Shown here piece by piece: positions 44,001-53,874 of a DNA stretch of 64,000 nucleotides. This stretch comes from Geobacter sp. OR-1 (GTDB lineage Bacteria > Desulfobacterota > Desulfuromonadia > Geobacterales > DSM-12255): contig NZ_BAZF01000012.1 of the NCBI RefSeq assembly GCF_000813145.1, positions 102,032 to 166,031 on the forward strand, written 5' to 3'. The translations under genes were made by a program, and so were the position numbers. The stretch's first letter is position 1; every line of letters starts with the position of its first letter. The notes beneath the pieces are model-generated. The model had not been told where the DNA came from and made no database searches. It worked only from the letters and a program-made list of their open reading frames with translations.

Positions 44001-45241
44001 ATGACCTCCTCTCATTCGATTACGAGCATGAACTCCAGACTGTTTTAAACAGGAGGAAGGTCGGCTATTGGAAATGGGGTAAAAACGATCGTGTGGGGAA
44101 ATACTGCTGTTGGGTCAATGTTGAAGGAGAAAGTGTTTTTTGCCACAGCTCTAAATTTGTTGAGACAGTGGATGAAAGCACCCTGAATGAGGGGTCCCCA
44201 GTTTATCTGGATATTTTGACAAGCGGGAAAGGACCTTCTGGGGTAAATATATCATTTTCTGAGAGGTTTCCGTTAAAACTTCAGAAAGAAGTGCAGAATG
44301 CTATCAACCAAAAATTTTCAAAGATAATTGATTTTGTCGAAAAGGGTATTTTAAGTCTTCGTTTCCCAGTATTAACTATCTGGAATCATGGTCACTCTCT
44401 TTCTGAGTCAGATGTGCCCGACCAATTCAGAAGCAAAATATTAGAAGGCTCCCAAAAGGCCCTTTCAATTATTGAATCTGAAAAAATGTCTTATGAGCTT
44501 AAAGAAAAGCTTTTCTTCTTTCTGTGTTGTCTGCATAGGGATGCTCCTGGGATTGTGGGAGACCGGCTCCTTGAAGCAACAAAAGACGAATGGCTTCTAA
44601 AAAAGAATAATTTAAAGATAGCTTTTGCTATCGGTAACGCAGAGTTGCCATGGCAACAACAGTTATTAAAAACAATGATAAATCCAGATTATAGCGAAGG
44701 TTTAATCAGATCTATCACTTTGGAAGATTTAGCAATAGCTTTTTGGAGATCTAAGGAGTTGATATTTACACTGACAGAAATGGATTTAATAAAAATATGT
44801 AATGACCTGTTTAAGTGCCTTCAGTTTGATATTCAACAAATTGCTTCTCCTATCCCCGAGCACCGTATGCAATTTAATCTCAAGAATGGAATCGCTAAAT
44901 CTGAAGCTGAGAAGAGGGAAAGAGGCTATCAAGCCAACACCCTTTGTAAACACTTGGAACTTCTTCTTGCGCTACTAAGAAGCCGAGCTCACGAAGATGA
45001 AAATATCAAATTTATTCTAGCTCCGGAGAAGGAGTTGACTAAAAAATTTGTAACCTTGGTAGATGATACGGCAAAGATAGTGACCGATAACGATATTGAA
45101 CTTAAGTCACGAATAAGCCTTCAAATTGAGAAGCCGGAAATGTTTCACAACACACCTGATCTCCTATATGCTTTGCGGATGTATCTGACCGGTCACACTG
45201 GAGCTAATGCAATCTCGATTTCAGGGATAATTGATGAGTGA
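41009..45241 (+). CDS. 1410-aa DUF2357-like protein with two cold-shock-like segments and an actin-fold-like segment
   Basis: A very large partner of the McrB-like gene, starting at ATG 41009. Residues ~175-260 (RRRSSVDTSENRLLKAFL, then NTLLQDKRYRKVWDGW) match DUF2357/McrC-associated proteins. Residues ~334-400 (GKIKSIKPDKSFGFIT, GLYFSPYNL, GDEVSFVV) read as a cold-shock/OB domain, and ~1018-1085 (GKYCCWV, SVFCHSSKF, GPSGVNIS) as a second. Residues ~520-650 contain GLLIDCGYAKSIV, TYLIPDW and FVLVVDSFDSGISIT, spaced like the two phosphate loops of actin/Hsp70 folds. I do not see a clear PD-(D/E)XK triad. It likely binds nucleic acid for the McrB-like motor. The gene ends the plus-strand block. 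Confidence 0.7.
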   Translation: MPEPQKYKLTARQERMLSDYHKRQHAAAESVESSISAIESIESFYKALNDRDVIKEQALLMLMLRSWLTKVSSFDPASGQALHTSIVDFMGVVAKSNREEPFECERKDRIYRIVSHTKEAVLAIMEHTRNKILREYAMLPIHAAREVDSNTVQWISRQPGRTLREKLSGKPYVKAVRRRSSVDTSENRLLKAFLFRLEQILIERQNALAVATEETCEGFLVAIQRWLRSEDAAEIGTWGNLPPNNTLLQDKRYRKVWDGWLWLQSIDEHIIGDSKRSHRDVLSVICWNTLSLINHTGRYRTVQQPVGIDYDDFSISPELPVRGYLFPACNSKNKGKIKSIKPDKSFGFITSEDGRGLYFSPYNLSRKLDINSLCPGDEVSFVVGKNRQGECADDITLITDIIPVDFSFMGDELDIHVGENKYSLQIGSDHLIIQKPQGGKKKFKLEAATLKEIPKAIFSMISDVPFGYSKPESNQSDPIRMDSSVVDLCSTRPKFTNQSGVQALLPFRLLQQHWPLNVNDGLLIDCGYAKSIVLHPDIETVSMRSLFSHYSTLSDAAKSSASMFFTKKLSDFITVDRLTYLIPDWGNDFDLEGIRKSVNFYFEESTPLPKSIAAIFAWQSSKKFVQDNVQVNDFVLVVDSFDSGISITPVQAIYQKELGSILPETQGISWERHPTVIVPNRSIHTDMARNLDHNGCQASEELIQLFDFDGLASDAGEVSFVKDAHWYHLPGSIRDALNQDLDLNILSNYTIGDCLSSTNKDCLGVNVFILPLEDTIRKPDLRKDYKWLGSAWSSIKGCQTLNRWQEEVDDIALWRDHLPELSFIDIPQQITDKFFGWADFNLVKDVSVIPRRGKATDIPINKSFALPVNPKDPQDHYRFRLSLGKGNKELQYDAYLKSPAFPLKETTACKLKMTYTYGADDPYELKFIPFDSEKAGFKSIRVEWRSSSEGKTTDHESLPVPDFPARKTWSDFQKLPKVDGTGFSDLLDWCCSKLAGLDDLLSFDYEHELQTVLNRRKVGYWKWGKNDRVGKYCCWVNVEGESVFCHSSKFVETVDESTLNEGSPVYLDILTSGKGPSGVNISFSERFPLKLQKEVQNAINQKFSKIIDFVEKGILSLRFPVLTIWNHGHSLSESDVPDQFRSKILEGSQKALSIIESEKMSYELKEKLFFFLCCLHRDAPGIVGDRLLEATKDEWLLKKNNLKIAFAIGNAELPWQQQLLKTMINPDYSEGLIRSITLEDLAIAFWRSKELIFTLTEMDLIKICNDLFKCLQFDIQQIASPIPEHRMQFNLKNGIAKSEAEKRERGYQANTLCKHLELLLALLRSRAHEDENIKFILAPEKELTKKFVTLVDDTAKIVTDNDIELKSRISLQIEKPEMFHNTPDLLYALRMYLTGHTGANAISISGIIDE

Positions 45242-45371
45242 CTGATAACTGAACCGGCGTCCAAAAGCCAGAATTGAAGTTAATCATTTCGAATGCAAAG
45301 AAAGAGTTCCAGACCGCAGCTCCCCGGCAAGTTGTTAGAGGAAGGCAGAAGTCAATTTTTTCTCACCCTCC

Positions 45372-48185
45372 TCATTCAATCCCAAGCCCAGTATTAATGA
45401 TGGCTTCTAACCGTTTCTTTGCTTTCTGGAAGGTTTCTTCGTAGCTATCGCAGCGGGTCGCTAGGTTAGCAGTGTTGCCTCTCTGATAATAGCTGTTCTG
45501 AGTATGCCTCCAGCCATATTCGATCAAGCTTTTCACGAAAGTGCTTCGTTGGTCGTTACGGTAAGGTTTGACATGACAGGTTAATGTTCCTCCTTCGTCC
45601 CTTTTTATTAATAATTGACCACTTCCATCTTCTACATCGACAAACTCGAAACATTCGTCTGAATTATTGTACGCAAGATCCACGTTGAGATATTCCCTGC
45701 TGTACTCAACGCTCGCTTCGTACCTCTCTTCCATCCATGATCCCAATAAGTGTATGTACACATCGCGAGTTAATGCCGGTGTGTTTTTTTCTCTTTCATG
45801 TAACAGGATAATCTTACCGTCATCAACCCAGCTGAAGAGCCCTTTTTCGCAATATCGCCAAATCTCAGGATGTAAAATATAGAGCATACGATAGTGGTCG
45901 GAGTTAAGGACCGTGTCGTTGGTTAGTCGATCTTGGATTAATGCTTCCAGGCTTGCGGGATCGTTCTGCTCAATGTATTTCTCGAATTTCTCATATGCAA
46001 TCGATGTCCTTATCTCTTCCCATGCATACAGCGAATATTTTTTGTGTGACATATTCATGTATTGGGATGATCCTTCCTCGGATGCGATGTCGTCGAAGCA
46101 CATCAACGCCCTACCTAGCAGTTGCCTTTCTTCTCTATCAACACTGTACCTGTTAAACCAGACTAAAGATTTGCTCAATTCCTCTGCGTTATTGGATCGA
46201 TTATTTGAGATGCAAGGATCGTATGCAGAATCCATATCATGAGTCATAATGGAAATCATCTCTGATTCATGCTTGGCAATGGTGTCCTCATCCCATGCAT
46301 CGGGATTAAAAGTCATCATTAACCACTGCTTTACGCTGTCTAGATCCTGAGTTTTATAGTGGCTTTTTTTAGCAATGGGCGGTTGGTTACTTAGACGCGA
46401 GTTTTTACTGTGACTTATTAGGCACAGGTTGCCAAAGGAGTCGAGGTATTCAGTTTTGAGCGACTTGTAGCCAGGCATGGGGTGTCGCGGGTAATAATGT
46501 TCGACTGAGCTGCGGAACGAAAATTCGTATTTACGAACCGGATCTCTAAGCCTGTGCTTTTCCCAAAGCAGATAGTCGAGATAATTAAATACTAAATTGT
46601 TTTCTATTCGACCAAAACTCAACTTACTCTTATCTATTTGTTCGGGAACTCTTTTGATGGGCTTTTCGGTTCTATAAATTATGTCGAAGTATCCTTTGGG
46701 CTCACCTATACATAGGAAACGATCGAATACGAATGAACGTGCGATACCTAAAAGATAATTTTTGTAGGATGTTGCATCTATGCCGTCGTTCTTTGAAAGT
46801 ACATATAGCAATGCAGCGTTAAGCCAGTGTTTGTACACAAGCGTAGGGGTGGATACGTGAAACATTGAGAGTAGCATTAATATGGATCTGTTTTCTTTGT
46901 CTAGATCGTCATCCGCTTTACCGAACGTGTTTGAGTAGCTGACTTTGTTCTGTTTGCTCCACTTTAACTGTTTGAGGCTCCACCGATCTTTACCTCCAAC
47001 AAATTCACGCTTAATTATGTACTTGTCAAAAAGGAATTTGCACTTGAGAAGATAGTATGTAAAATCCTGTACGAATTTCACCTCATCTTGCTGATCCTTA
47101 ATCACATTCTCGAAGATTGGGATAAGGCGCTTGTCATCAAGTTGCACGTCCTCCCGCTGGGTTTGGAGACGCAGCACTTGAAGTAGAAAATTGGGGAAAT
47201 TGATCACCGAATTGAATCGTTCAGGTATGTCATCCGACTCCCCTGATAGATGAGAAGTCCCTTCAACCCTACTCATTTCGAGTAATTTCGATAACGGCAA
47301 GCTCATCATCTGAGACTTTTTTTGGGATTTCTCTATCACGACGTTCAATTTTTCTGACAATTCGCTGAAGCTCGATGGTATGAGCTTGCTCCATTCATCT
47401 TTGCCGAAAATCGCATGTCTCTGTTCAGGTCCGAAGCCGGCCTGAACATATTTTTCCATATTAGCACAAGCCTCCCACACGGTATTGAGGGCATTTAGTG
47501 CCATACTTCGCTCCGGCTCATCCATCGATTTACTAAGTTTGCCTAGTAGCCTTGATTTGAGAATTTCATGTTTTTCCAACTGCTCCCCACGATTGTTCAT
47601 AATTTCAAAGTAGTGATTGAGATTGGTGTCTTTGGGAACGCTTACCTGGAGTATCTCTACCGAGTTAAAAAAGTACGTTGCAAATGTCTCCATGCTAAGG
47701 CCGTGTTCAGACAGCTTTGCGGGAAGAAGTTTGTCGCACAGCTTGTATCCATTAACAATCCCTTCGTTCCATGCAAAGTCTGAACTAAAGTCATCACCAT
47801 TGTTATAAATATGTTCAAGCGTATATGAAGCTGCCTTGCGATTGGCAAATTCCAGATTAACTCTTTGAAACCATTGCGTCGCTTCCTTCGTAATCTGGTG
47901 CCTGATAACAGAGGCTAGCAAGGTGAGAGTTGTAAGCCTTTGCTGCCCATCAATGGTTTCATATACCGTCGCGGGCCCTTTTATCCTTTCGAACACCACT
48001 AGTGTTCCTAAGTAGTATGATGGAGAATCTTTCAAGTTGATGTAATCCACGATGTCTTGTATCAGAGCACTAATCTCACCTTCTTGCCAGGCATAGTTTC
48101 GCTGGTACTCTGGAATACTGTACTGGAAGTCACCGTTAAGGAGGCCTTGAACTTTAAGTTGTAGTATTTGGTGTGACGTCGGCAT
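45372..48185 (-). CDS. DUF262 plus DUF1524 protein, GmrSD-like
   Basis: ATG 48185 (MPTSHQIL) is chosen; the upstream ATG at 48257 would overlap the neighbour heavily. The N-terminal DUF262 domain shows [10 protein letters not shown] and [12 protein letters not shown], the nucleotide-binding GmrS-type motif. Farther on, [11 protein letters not shown] followed by [17 protein letters not shown] is the DUF1524 HNH-like nuclease block of GmrD. The extra C-terminal ~250 residues are unrecognised. GmrSD-type enzymes are NTP-dependent type IV nucleases that cut modified phage DNA. Its start overlaps the 3' end of the other DUF262 gene by 32 bp, so the two are coupled. Confidence 0.85.
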   Translation of the reverse strand: MPTSHQILQLKVQGLLNGDFQYSIPEYQRNYAWQEGEISALIQDIVDYINLKDSPSYYLGTLVVFERIKGPATVYETIDGQQRLTTLTLLASVIRHQITKEATQWFQRVNLEFANRKAASYTLEHIYNNGDDFSSDFAWNEGIVNGYKLCDKLLPAKLSEHGLSMETFATYFFNSVEILQVSVPKDTNLNHYFEIMNNRGEQLEKHEILKSRLLGKLSKSMDEPERSMALNALNTVWEACANMEKYVQAGFGPEQRHAIFGKDEWSKLIPSSFSELSEKLNVVIEKSQKKSQMMSLPLSKLLEMSRVEGTSHLSGESDDIPERFNSVINFPNFLLQVLRLQTQREDVQLDDKRLIPIFENVIKDQQDEVKFVQDFTYYLLKCKFLFDKYIIKREFVGGKDRWSLKQLKWSKQNKVSYSNTFGKADDDLDKENRSILMLLSMFHVSTPTLVYKHWLNAALLYVLSKNDGIDATSYKNYLLGIARSFVFDRFLCIGEPKGYFDIIYRTEKPIKRVPEQIDKSKLSFGRIENNLVFNYLDYLLWEKHRLRDPVRKYEFSFRSSVEHYYPRHPMPGYKSLKTEYLDSFGNLCLISHSKNSRLSNQPPIAKKSHYKTQDLDSVKQWLMMTFNPDAWDEDTIAKHESEMISIMTHDMDSAYDPCISNNRSNNAEELSKSLVWFNRYSVDREERQLLGRALMCFDDIASEEGSSQYMNMSHKKYSLYAWEEIRTSIAYEKFEKYIEQNDPASLEALIQDRLTNDTVLNSDHYRMLYILHPEIWRYCEKGLFSWVDDGKIILLHEREKNTPALTRDVYIHLLGSWMEERYEASVEYSREYLNVDLAYNNSDECFEFVDVEDGSGQLLIKRDEGGTLTCHVKPYRNDQRSTFVKSLIEYGWRHTQNSYYQRGNTANLATRCDSYEETFQKAKKRLEAIINTGLGIE

Positions 48186-49533
48186 AATATTTAAGTTCCT
48201 TAAAGAGAGATTCGATTTGTTCGGTATTAGTTGACTCGTTCGAATGTATTGGTGCAATGTCTATTGCTAGAAATTCGTCAGGAGTGATAGCATCTTTGAT
48301 AACCCTGAAGATGTTAGTTTCAAGTACATAATTATCTACAGATGCTAGTTGGACATTTTTATAACCTAGCCTGACCTTATAGGCCCAGATGAAGATTTTT
48401 TCTATTGCCCTGTTCATGTCGCTACAACCAAACCTATCGACGTAATACAGGAGTGCACAATCAAATATCATCCGAACGTAGGAATCGCCGATACGACGAC
48501 GACCTTCATAACTAGATAAAGTATCTAATATTCTTCTGCCGATACCCTCCCCTTCCAATCCATAACTTTTCCCATTATCTTTGTGATAAGCGTCAAATAC
48601 TTGCTTATAATGGTCGACCATTTCGAAGAACCGTCTTCCGTTAATGATTGGCTGATCAACTTGAAAAGGGTATTCCATTTTGGAGTTGTCGATGTTTCGT
48701 TCAAAGTTGTTGTTGTAGTTGTTTACGAAATGGTGGGAGATCCGTAGCGGAACTGCATAGTTGAATGACCCCAGAGTATCTAGGTTGACCCCTTTAAATA
48801 GGTCCGTGTCATTTTTTGTAAAAAAACGCGCTGAATTCAGTTTGCTCCAACTCCTGACCCGAAAGAGAAAGTCAGCAAAGAGCTCCGAAAGATCAGAAGT
48901 CTGCATTCCTTCCCATGCTTCAACTGTTGCTGACTTTAAATGTTCTTCTTTGGTAGAAAATTCTCTTAGGTGAAATGCTTTCAACAGATCGTGAGGTTCC
49001 AACTCCTTGCCACGGGCATTCTGTGCATCGAAGAATTGAAACGCTTCCGAAACTTCACTTAGCACGAACTGTATCATTTCACACTTTAGAAGTAGAAAAC
49101 GGATTAATTCTTCATTGAAGGTTGCTACAGCCCGTTCTATAACCATATAATTCTGCCGTATATTGGTCACAGATATGTGGTTGTTGAACTCAAAATCCAC
49201 CATATTGGTGTTGAGATCATCAAGAATGGTTTTTATTTCTGAGCTTCTTACTTTGTGCGAATGGTGTTTTATGATTGCACGTACAAGTAATTGAAGTGTC
49301 ACTAAGCGCTGCTGACCATCCACAACATCATAATGAGGGTGGTCATCATGGATTACCACCGTTCCCAAGCGGTACGCTGATTTATCTCTGAAGGTATAAA
49401 TATCGTTCAACAGTTGCTGTACGTTTTTTGCCGTCCACTTGTATGGACGTTGGTATACCGGTATTCGCAATTGCCTGTATTGAAGCAACTTACCTACAGG
49501 CACTACTGCTCTTTTCAGGTTATCTGTGCTCAT
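48154..49533 (-). CDS. DUF262 protein, GmrS-like, without nuclease domain
   Basis: A 459-aa protein with [12 protein letters not shown] and [14 protein letters not shown] at the N-terminus, which are the DUF262 motifs, and [20 protein letters not shown], the next conserved block. No DUF1524 HNH motif is visible, so it may be the NTPase partner of the downstream gene, which carries the nuclease. A two-protein arrangement with two DUF262 domains is known among GmrSD relatives. It is the first gene of the pair, with a plausible promoter upstream. Confidence 0.85.
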   Translation of the reverse strand: MSTDNLKRAVVPVGKLLQYRQLRIPVYQRPYKWTAKNVQQLLNDIYTFRDKSAYRLGTVVIHDDHPHYDVVDGQQRLVTLQLLVRAIIKHHSHKVRSSEIKTILDDLNTNMVDFEFNNHISVTNIRQNYMVIERAVATFNEELIRFLLLKCEMIQFVLSEVSEAFQFFDAQNARGKELEPHDLLKAFHLREFSTKEEHLKSATVEAWEGMQTSDLSELFADFLFRVRSWSKLNSARFFTKNDTDLFKGVNLDTLGSFNYAVPLRISHHFVNNYNNNFERNIDNSKMEYPFQVDQPIINGRRFFEMVDHYKQVFDAYHKDNGKSYGLEGEGIGRRILDTLSSYEGRRRIGDSYVRMIFDCALLYYVDRFGCSDMNRAIEKIFIWAYKVRLGYKNVQLASVDNYVLETNIFRVIKDAITPDEFLAIDIAPIHSNESTNTEQIESLFKELKYYADVTPNTTT

Positions 49534-49574
49534 TTCAAAATTTCTCCGTATTACTATTCAATAATCAGCGCCCT

Positions 49575-49604
49575 AATATAAGATATTCTTAAATTTAAAA
49601 ACAA
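49575..49604 (-). promoter_or_regulatory. Possible sigma-70 promoter for the DUF262 pair
   Basis: On the minus strand, TTGTTT (49604-49599) and TATATT (49580-49575) are separated by 18 bp and lie about 42 bp upstream of the first DUF262 start. The region is AT-rich and free of genes. Confidence 0.35.
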
Positions 49605-49663
49605 ACATGCATAGCCTAATGAACGATAATTTACAGTATGCTCCATAAACAGTTTGTCAATTA

Positions 49664-50635
49664 TCATGTCATCCCATATTTTCTTTTGAAATCGAATATC
49701 CAATCACCATGTATATTCTGTTTCTCTATCTCTGCGACCAATTCCTGTATAGTAATTGATGCAACTTTGCTGCGAAGATTGTCCGGCAAAAGTTCCGTCA
49801 AGAATGGCAACAGTCCCTTTTCCGTTCCATTATCTGATTTACATTTGAATACAGGGCTTCTTTCATCGCTTAGCAAAACAAATGTACCTCCTTTTTCGAT
49901 GGCCAATAAAAATTCCCTAAAAAATTGGTAGTGCGCCATGAATATGCAAAGGTGATCTTTGCGTAAAGAACTCGTTATTTCATTTTGTTCCATCATGTTC
50001 CAGTACTGTCGACCAATAAAATGAAGGTAACAGCTATCTAGGTTTCCAATCGGATTTCTTCCGTCGCAATCGCCATCTTTGAAGACAGAACAGCCACCGA
50101 ATTCTCTTTCTTCAAATTTGCTTTCTATAAAAATTATTGAGTCGCCTTGTGAATTATTAAGCACAATATCTATAGATGTTGGTTGCCCCGCATCTTCATT
50201 GAACCTATTTACGGGATCTTGATACTCAAATATTGCTTCTGTTATATCATCGGCCCCATAAACATTCTTTGACTTAAGAAGAGCAGCTAGAGGGGAGTAA
50301 TCACCGCGCAATATGAGGGGGCCTATAAGATTGAATGCCATCCCCTGGCTGCTCATCCCATGGTGGAGGTATTTGTGCAATGGGAATGATATTTTCTTTT
50401 TTTTTGCAACATTGCTCTGCATCTCAATATACTCAGCGACTTCCTTCAAAATTATGTTGCGTTTCCACTTTTGCTCACTACCAACTAGGCCTTCATCGCT
50501 AAGGCAATATGGCATTTTAGGATGCGTTATGAATCCCTTATCTTTGAACCAGTTAGCAGCAGATTTACGTAATGCACTTGAAAACTCCTTATGCCGCGCA
50601 AATGGCCACTGTTTTGCTTTTTGTCTGCTGTTCAT
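49664..50635 (-). CDS. Putative PD-(D/E)XK restriction endonuclease (PGN_0703-like)
   Basis: A 323-aa protein behind AAAGGAG. The core TSIDIVLNN followed by SIIFIESKFEE gives the D-x(n)-ExK active-site pattern. GGCSVFKDGDCDGRNP and a later CYLHFIGRQYW contain cysteines that could hold a structural metal. The overall layout fits a family of stand-alone putative restriction endonucleases (PGN_0703-like) as I remember it. No methyltransferase is next to it, so it may cut modified DNA or depend on the other systems here. It is AT-rich, 62 bp downstream of the AddA-like gene. Confidence 0.7.
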   Translation of the reverse strand: MNSRQKAKQWPFARHKEFSSALRKSAANWFKDKGFITHPKMPYCLSDEGLVGSEQKWKRNIILKEVAEYIEMQSNVAKKKKISFPLHKYLHHGMSSQGMAFNLIGPLILRGDYSPLAALLKSKNVYGADDITEAIFEYQDPVNRFNEDAGQPTSIDIVLNNSQGDSIIFIESKFEEREFGGCSVFKDGDCDGRNPIGNLDSCYLHFIGRQYWNMMEQNEITSSLRKDHLCIFMAHYQFFREFLLAIEKGGTFVLLSDERSPVFKCKSDNGTEKGLLPFLTELLPDNLRSKVASITIQELVAEIEKQNIHGDWIFDFKRKYGMT

Positions 50636-50697
50636 TATTTCTCCTTTAATATTGCCTTGTTGAACCTATAGAAATGTTTTCATAATTGATAATGAGG

Positions 50698-53600
50698 TTA
50701 ACTAACTGACTTTATTGCATTCAAGCTTACCTTCCCATGGCTTGCCCAGTTTACGACATACCCCATCAGCTTCTTTGCTGGATAAATCGACTTCATCGCC
50801 TGACCGTAACATTCGAGTTGTGACTTATAGAATGCGAATAGGCCTTCCAGATCATCAGACTGATCTGACTTGTGATCAATGATCCAAAGCCCGTCTTTTG
50901 TCTCAACCAAGAGGTCAATTGAGCCCGCCAGCACCGAACCATTGTTGTCTTGAGCGAGAATCGGCACTTCCGCATGGTTTTGTAGAGGATTTAACTTATT
51001 CTCCAGCCAAATCTCGAAAGAACTCACAGCTGTTTCAATAGTGGTAAAATCTTCCTCGTTCAAATTAACTTCAAGTGAATCAGCAACATACTGCAGTTTT
51101 TGCTTATCGCCACTCCCGATCTCGAAACACCGGTGGAAGAATGTGCCTCGTTCGAATCCCTTAATCCCGATATCAAGGAGCAAAGGTTCCCCGTAAGTCT
51201 CTACCAGTATGTTGTCTTTCATCGCTTCCAATATGCCGTGTAAAGAAGATGGAACGATGGTTTCAGGTGTTAGCGCTGCAGGCATTACAGCTGCGTTAAT
51301 CGCTCTTCGCCCGGTAGTGGCAAGCGTTGCTTCTGGGGAAACAGCTGCTCCCTCGAATTCTACCGGAGGATACTTCGTTGTCTGTATTACCCGACAGTCA
51401 AACTTCTTCCCTTTTACCGTCATCTTATTGCCAACAATATCGAGGGCTCCGGCTTCCTGCAGAATGGTCCAGAAAGAAGTGGTGTCAGGTTTTTGATAGC
51501 GATGGCACTCCAGGATAACTTTCTCTCTCGCTCTTGTAAGAGCGACATAAAGTAACCGTAAGGCGCCTTGACGCGCTGGTTCCAACAATGGGGCTTCGAA
51601 TTTCTCCTTAGTTTCGGGGGCAATAAAAGCCGGGCTGATCTCGATCCTCGCTTTTTCGAGTACATTGGTGAGATCTTTGAAGTCCTCGTAGACCACCCCC
51701 ATTTCGGGGAACCTCGGCCCTACATCTAAGTCTGCAGAGCATACCGCAACAATTGGCCATTCTCTCCCCTTGGAGCTGTGCCAGGTGGCCAGAACTACGG
51801 CATCTTCATCTCTAACTCTTGGGGCTGGCTGTTTGTTGTCACGCTCAGCTTTACCCCGAAGCCAGGCCAGAAAAGTCTTGAGCCCGGAACCATAATATCT
51901 GCCGCTTGCCAAGGCTTCACGATTTGCCGCCATGAATTCTCGTGCTTCCCCCTGTAACCGAAGCAGATTAGCTCGTGCTGAAGCGGCATCAGTCCAGGCA
52001 CTGCATGTGCCATAGAGATCTAATGCTTCCAGAACTGCAGATACTACTTCACACACAGTCGCGTCTGGAGAACATGCCAACACCTGGTCGAGCTTTGCCA
52101 CGATTGGCTCATCAAGGAGTTTCCCCTGGAGGAGCTCCGCAACAGCTTTCTCCAGCTCATATTGCCCTAATTCGGTAACTGCCAGGTAAAGGACGGCATG
52201 TCGATCATTCGGGTCGGCTACGTAGCTTAGTGCATGATAGGCTATTTGTATTGCCCGCGACTGGAACCAACCTTCCTCCTCAATACGTGTCTTGATGCCG
52301 AGAAATCTCAAAGCCTGGGCGTGTTTCTCGAGGCGTTTGTGTGTTGGGCAGAGCACTGCTATGTCCCCTCCGCGGAGACGACGAGAGGTTTTAGTGTGTT
52401 TATCATAGACCAGCTGTTTTTTATCACCGAGTAGATCCCGAATACGGACCGCGGTATGCTGGGCGGGAATTGCGGCATTGCCATAGTATGGCGTCTCAGG
52501 AAAGTTGATGACTTCCAGCGGGGTTTGCGTGCTGGGAAAGGGTGCTTTGGGAGTCAGTTTTGTGTAGTCGACGCCAAACAGGCCCTCTCCTATCTTGTTA
52601 ACCCAATCCATAACAGCTGGTGTGGAACGCCAGTTAGATGTCAACGGTACAGAGTGTTTTTTGTTCTGCTGGATCAGGTTTTCGAGAAGGCGAGCATCTG
52701 CATTCTGGAACCCCATGATTGCTTGCTTGAGGTCACCGACAATGACCGTTGGGACTCCTGCTGTGAAAAGCGACCACAGTAATGCGAACTGAAGTGGGTT
52801 GGTATCCTGAAATTCGTCTATGACAAGGCAGTCCACCCGCGATGTCAGTTCTTTCAGCACATCCGTTTGACCGGAGAGCAGTCGTTGGCTGATAGCCAGC
52901 ATATCGGTATAATCAACCAGTCCTTTCCCCTTTTTCCCATCTGCGTACTGATTTAGCGAGTCCATGCTTGCGCACAACAACCCCTCAACATGCTTGAGAG
53001 CTTGCGTCAACGGACCTGGATGTAATGGTAACGCACTGGCTGCATCCATAACCTGAGTGGCCAATTCATCATACCCTGCTGGAGTGCTGCTCCCTCTTTT
53101 GGAAAGCCTCATTTCTCGGAGGCTTTGCCAAAGCTTCCAATTCTGGCCGATATTATCAGCCTTTGACAGTTTATTAAGGTTCTTGAAATCTGCGTGAAAT
53201 GAGTCCATCGCCGATTTGTTTCCTTCAAACAGTTCTGACAAGTCTCCTGGAAACTTGTCCTGTAAGTTCTTCACCGCCTGCAACAAGGCCTTCTTTAATA
53301 GATCAGCACTCTTGGTAGGCCCGTACAGTTCAGTGACTTTCTTGATCGCGTGTGATGTAATTCGCTGGTCTTCTTCCAAGCGGCCTATGGATCGCAATTT
53401 CCCGATAAGTTTCAAAACTCGGTCTTTAAACTGATCCTCTGCTCCCTTTCCGGATGAATGATCGTAACTATAGCCATATGAGGTTAAATCACCCATAACC
53501 TCTTCAGCCCGACTGCATGCTGACAACGCAATGCGAATCAGGATAGCCTCCTCATCTTCACTGAGCAGTCGTGGGGCAGGCGAGATACCGGCATCAAATG

Positions 53601-53874
53601 CGAACTCGCTCAACACTCTAAGGCCGAAGCCATGAATCGTTGAGATATATGCCCGGTCGAGTTTCAGTGCATCGTCCAATCGCTCCTGGGAGACCAATTC
53701 CGCGCGAATCCGATCACGTAGTTCCCCAGCCGCTGCTTCGGTGAAGGTTACGGCTACGATGCGATCCGGGGCAACCCACCCTTTCTTCACCCAATCGGCT
53801 AAGGTTGTCTGCAAAGTATAGGTCTTGCCCGAGCCGGCACCCGCCGGAATTATGGTAAGTGACGGGATAGTCAT
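50698..53874 (-). CDS. AddA/RecB-like UvrD helicase-nuclease
   Basis: A 1058-aa superfamily 1 helicase with a nuclease tail. Walker A AGAGSGKTYTL is at residues ~11-21, AVTFTEAAAGELRDR is motif Ia, VIDEFQDTNPLQ Walker B, LTSNWRSTPAVMDW motif IV, ATWHSSKGREWPIV motif V and LYVALTRAREKV motif VI. The C-terminal GTFFHRCFE, GSIDLLVE and WIIDHKSD form the RecB-family nuclease site. It overlaps the AddB-like gene by four bases (ATGA). AddAB complexes resect double-strand ends; a second, island-borne copy is more likely a defence nuclease. It is GC-richer than the DUF262 genes next door. Confidence 0.9.
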   Translation of the reverse strand: MTIPSLTIIPAGAGSGKTYTLQTTLADWVKKGWVAPDRIVAVTFTEAAAGELRDRIRAELVSQERLDDALKLDRAYISTIHGFGLRVLSEFAFDAGISPAPRLLSEDEEAILIRIALSACSRAEEVMGDLTSYGYSYDHSSGKGAEDQFKDRVLKLIGKLRSIGRLEEDQRITSHAIKKVTELYGPTKSADLLKKALLQAVKNLQDKFPGDLSELFEGNKSAMDSFHADFKNLNKLSKADNIGQNWKLWQSLREMRLSKRGSSTPAGYDELATQVMDAASALPLHPGPLTQALKHVEGLLCASMDSLNQYADGKKGKGLVDYTDMLAISQRLLSGQTDVLKELTSRVDCLVIDEFQDTNPLQFALLWSLFTAGVPTVIVGDLKQAIMGFQNADARLLENLIQQNKKHSVPLTSNWRSTPAVMDWVNKIGEGLFGVDYTKLTPKAPFPSTQTPLEVINFPETPYYGNAAIPAQHTAVRIRDLLGDKKQLVYDKHTKTSRRLRGGDIAVLCPTHKRLEKHAQALRFLGIKTRIEEEGWFQSRAIQIAYHALSYVADPNDRHAVLYLAVTELGQYELEKAVAELLQGKLLDEPIVAKLDQVLACSPDATVCEVVSAVLEALDLYGTCSAWTDAASARANLLRLQGEAREFMAANREALASGRYYGSGLKTFLAWLRGKAERDNKQPAPRVRDEDAVVLATWHSSKGREWPIVAVCSADLDVGPRFPEMGVVYEDFKDLTNVLEKARIEISPAFIAPETKEKFEAPLLEPARQGALRLLYVALTRAREKVILECHRYQKPDTTSFWTILQEAGALDIVGNKMTVKGKKFDCRVIQTTKYPPVEFEGAAVSPEATLATTGRRAINAAVMPAALTPETIVPSSLHGILEAMKDNILVETYGEPLLLDIGIKGFERGTFFHRCFEIGSGDKQKLQYVADSLEVNLNEEDFTTIETAVSSFEIWLENKLNPLQNHAEVPILAQDNNGSVLAGSIDLLVETKDGLWIIDHKSDQSDDLEGLFAFYKSQLECYGQAMKSIYPAKKLMGYVVNWASHGKVSLNAIKSVS

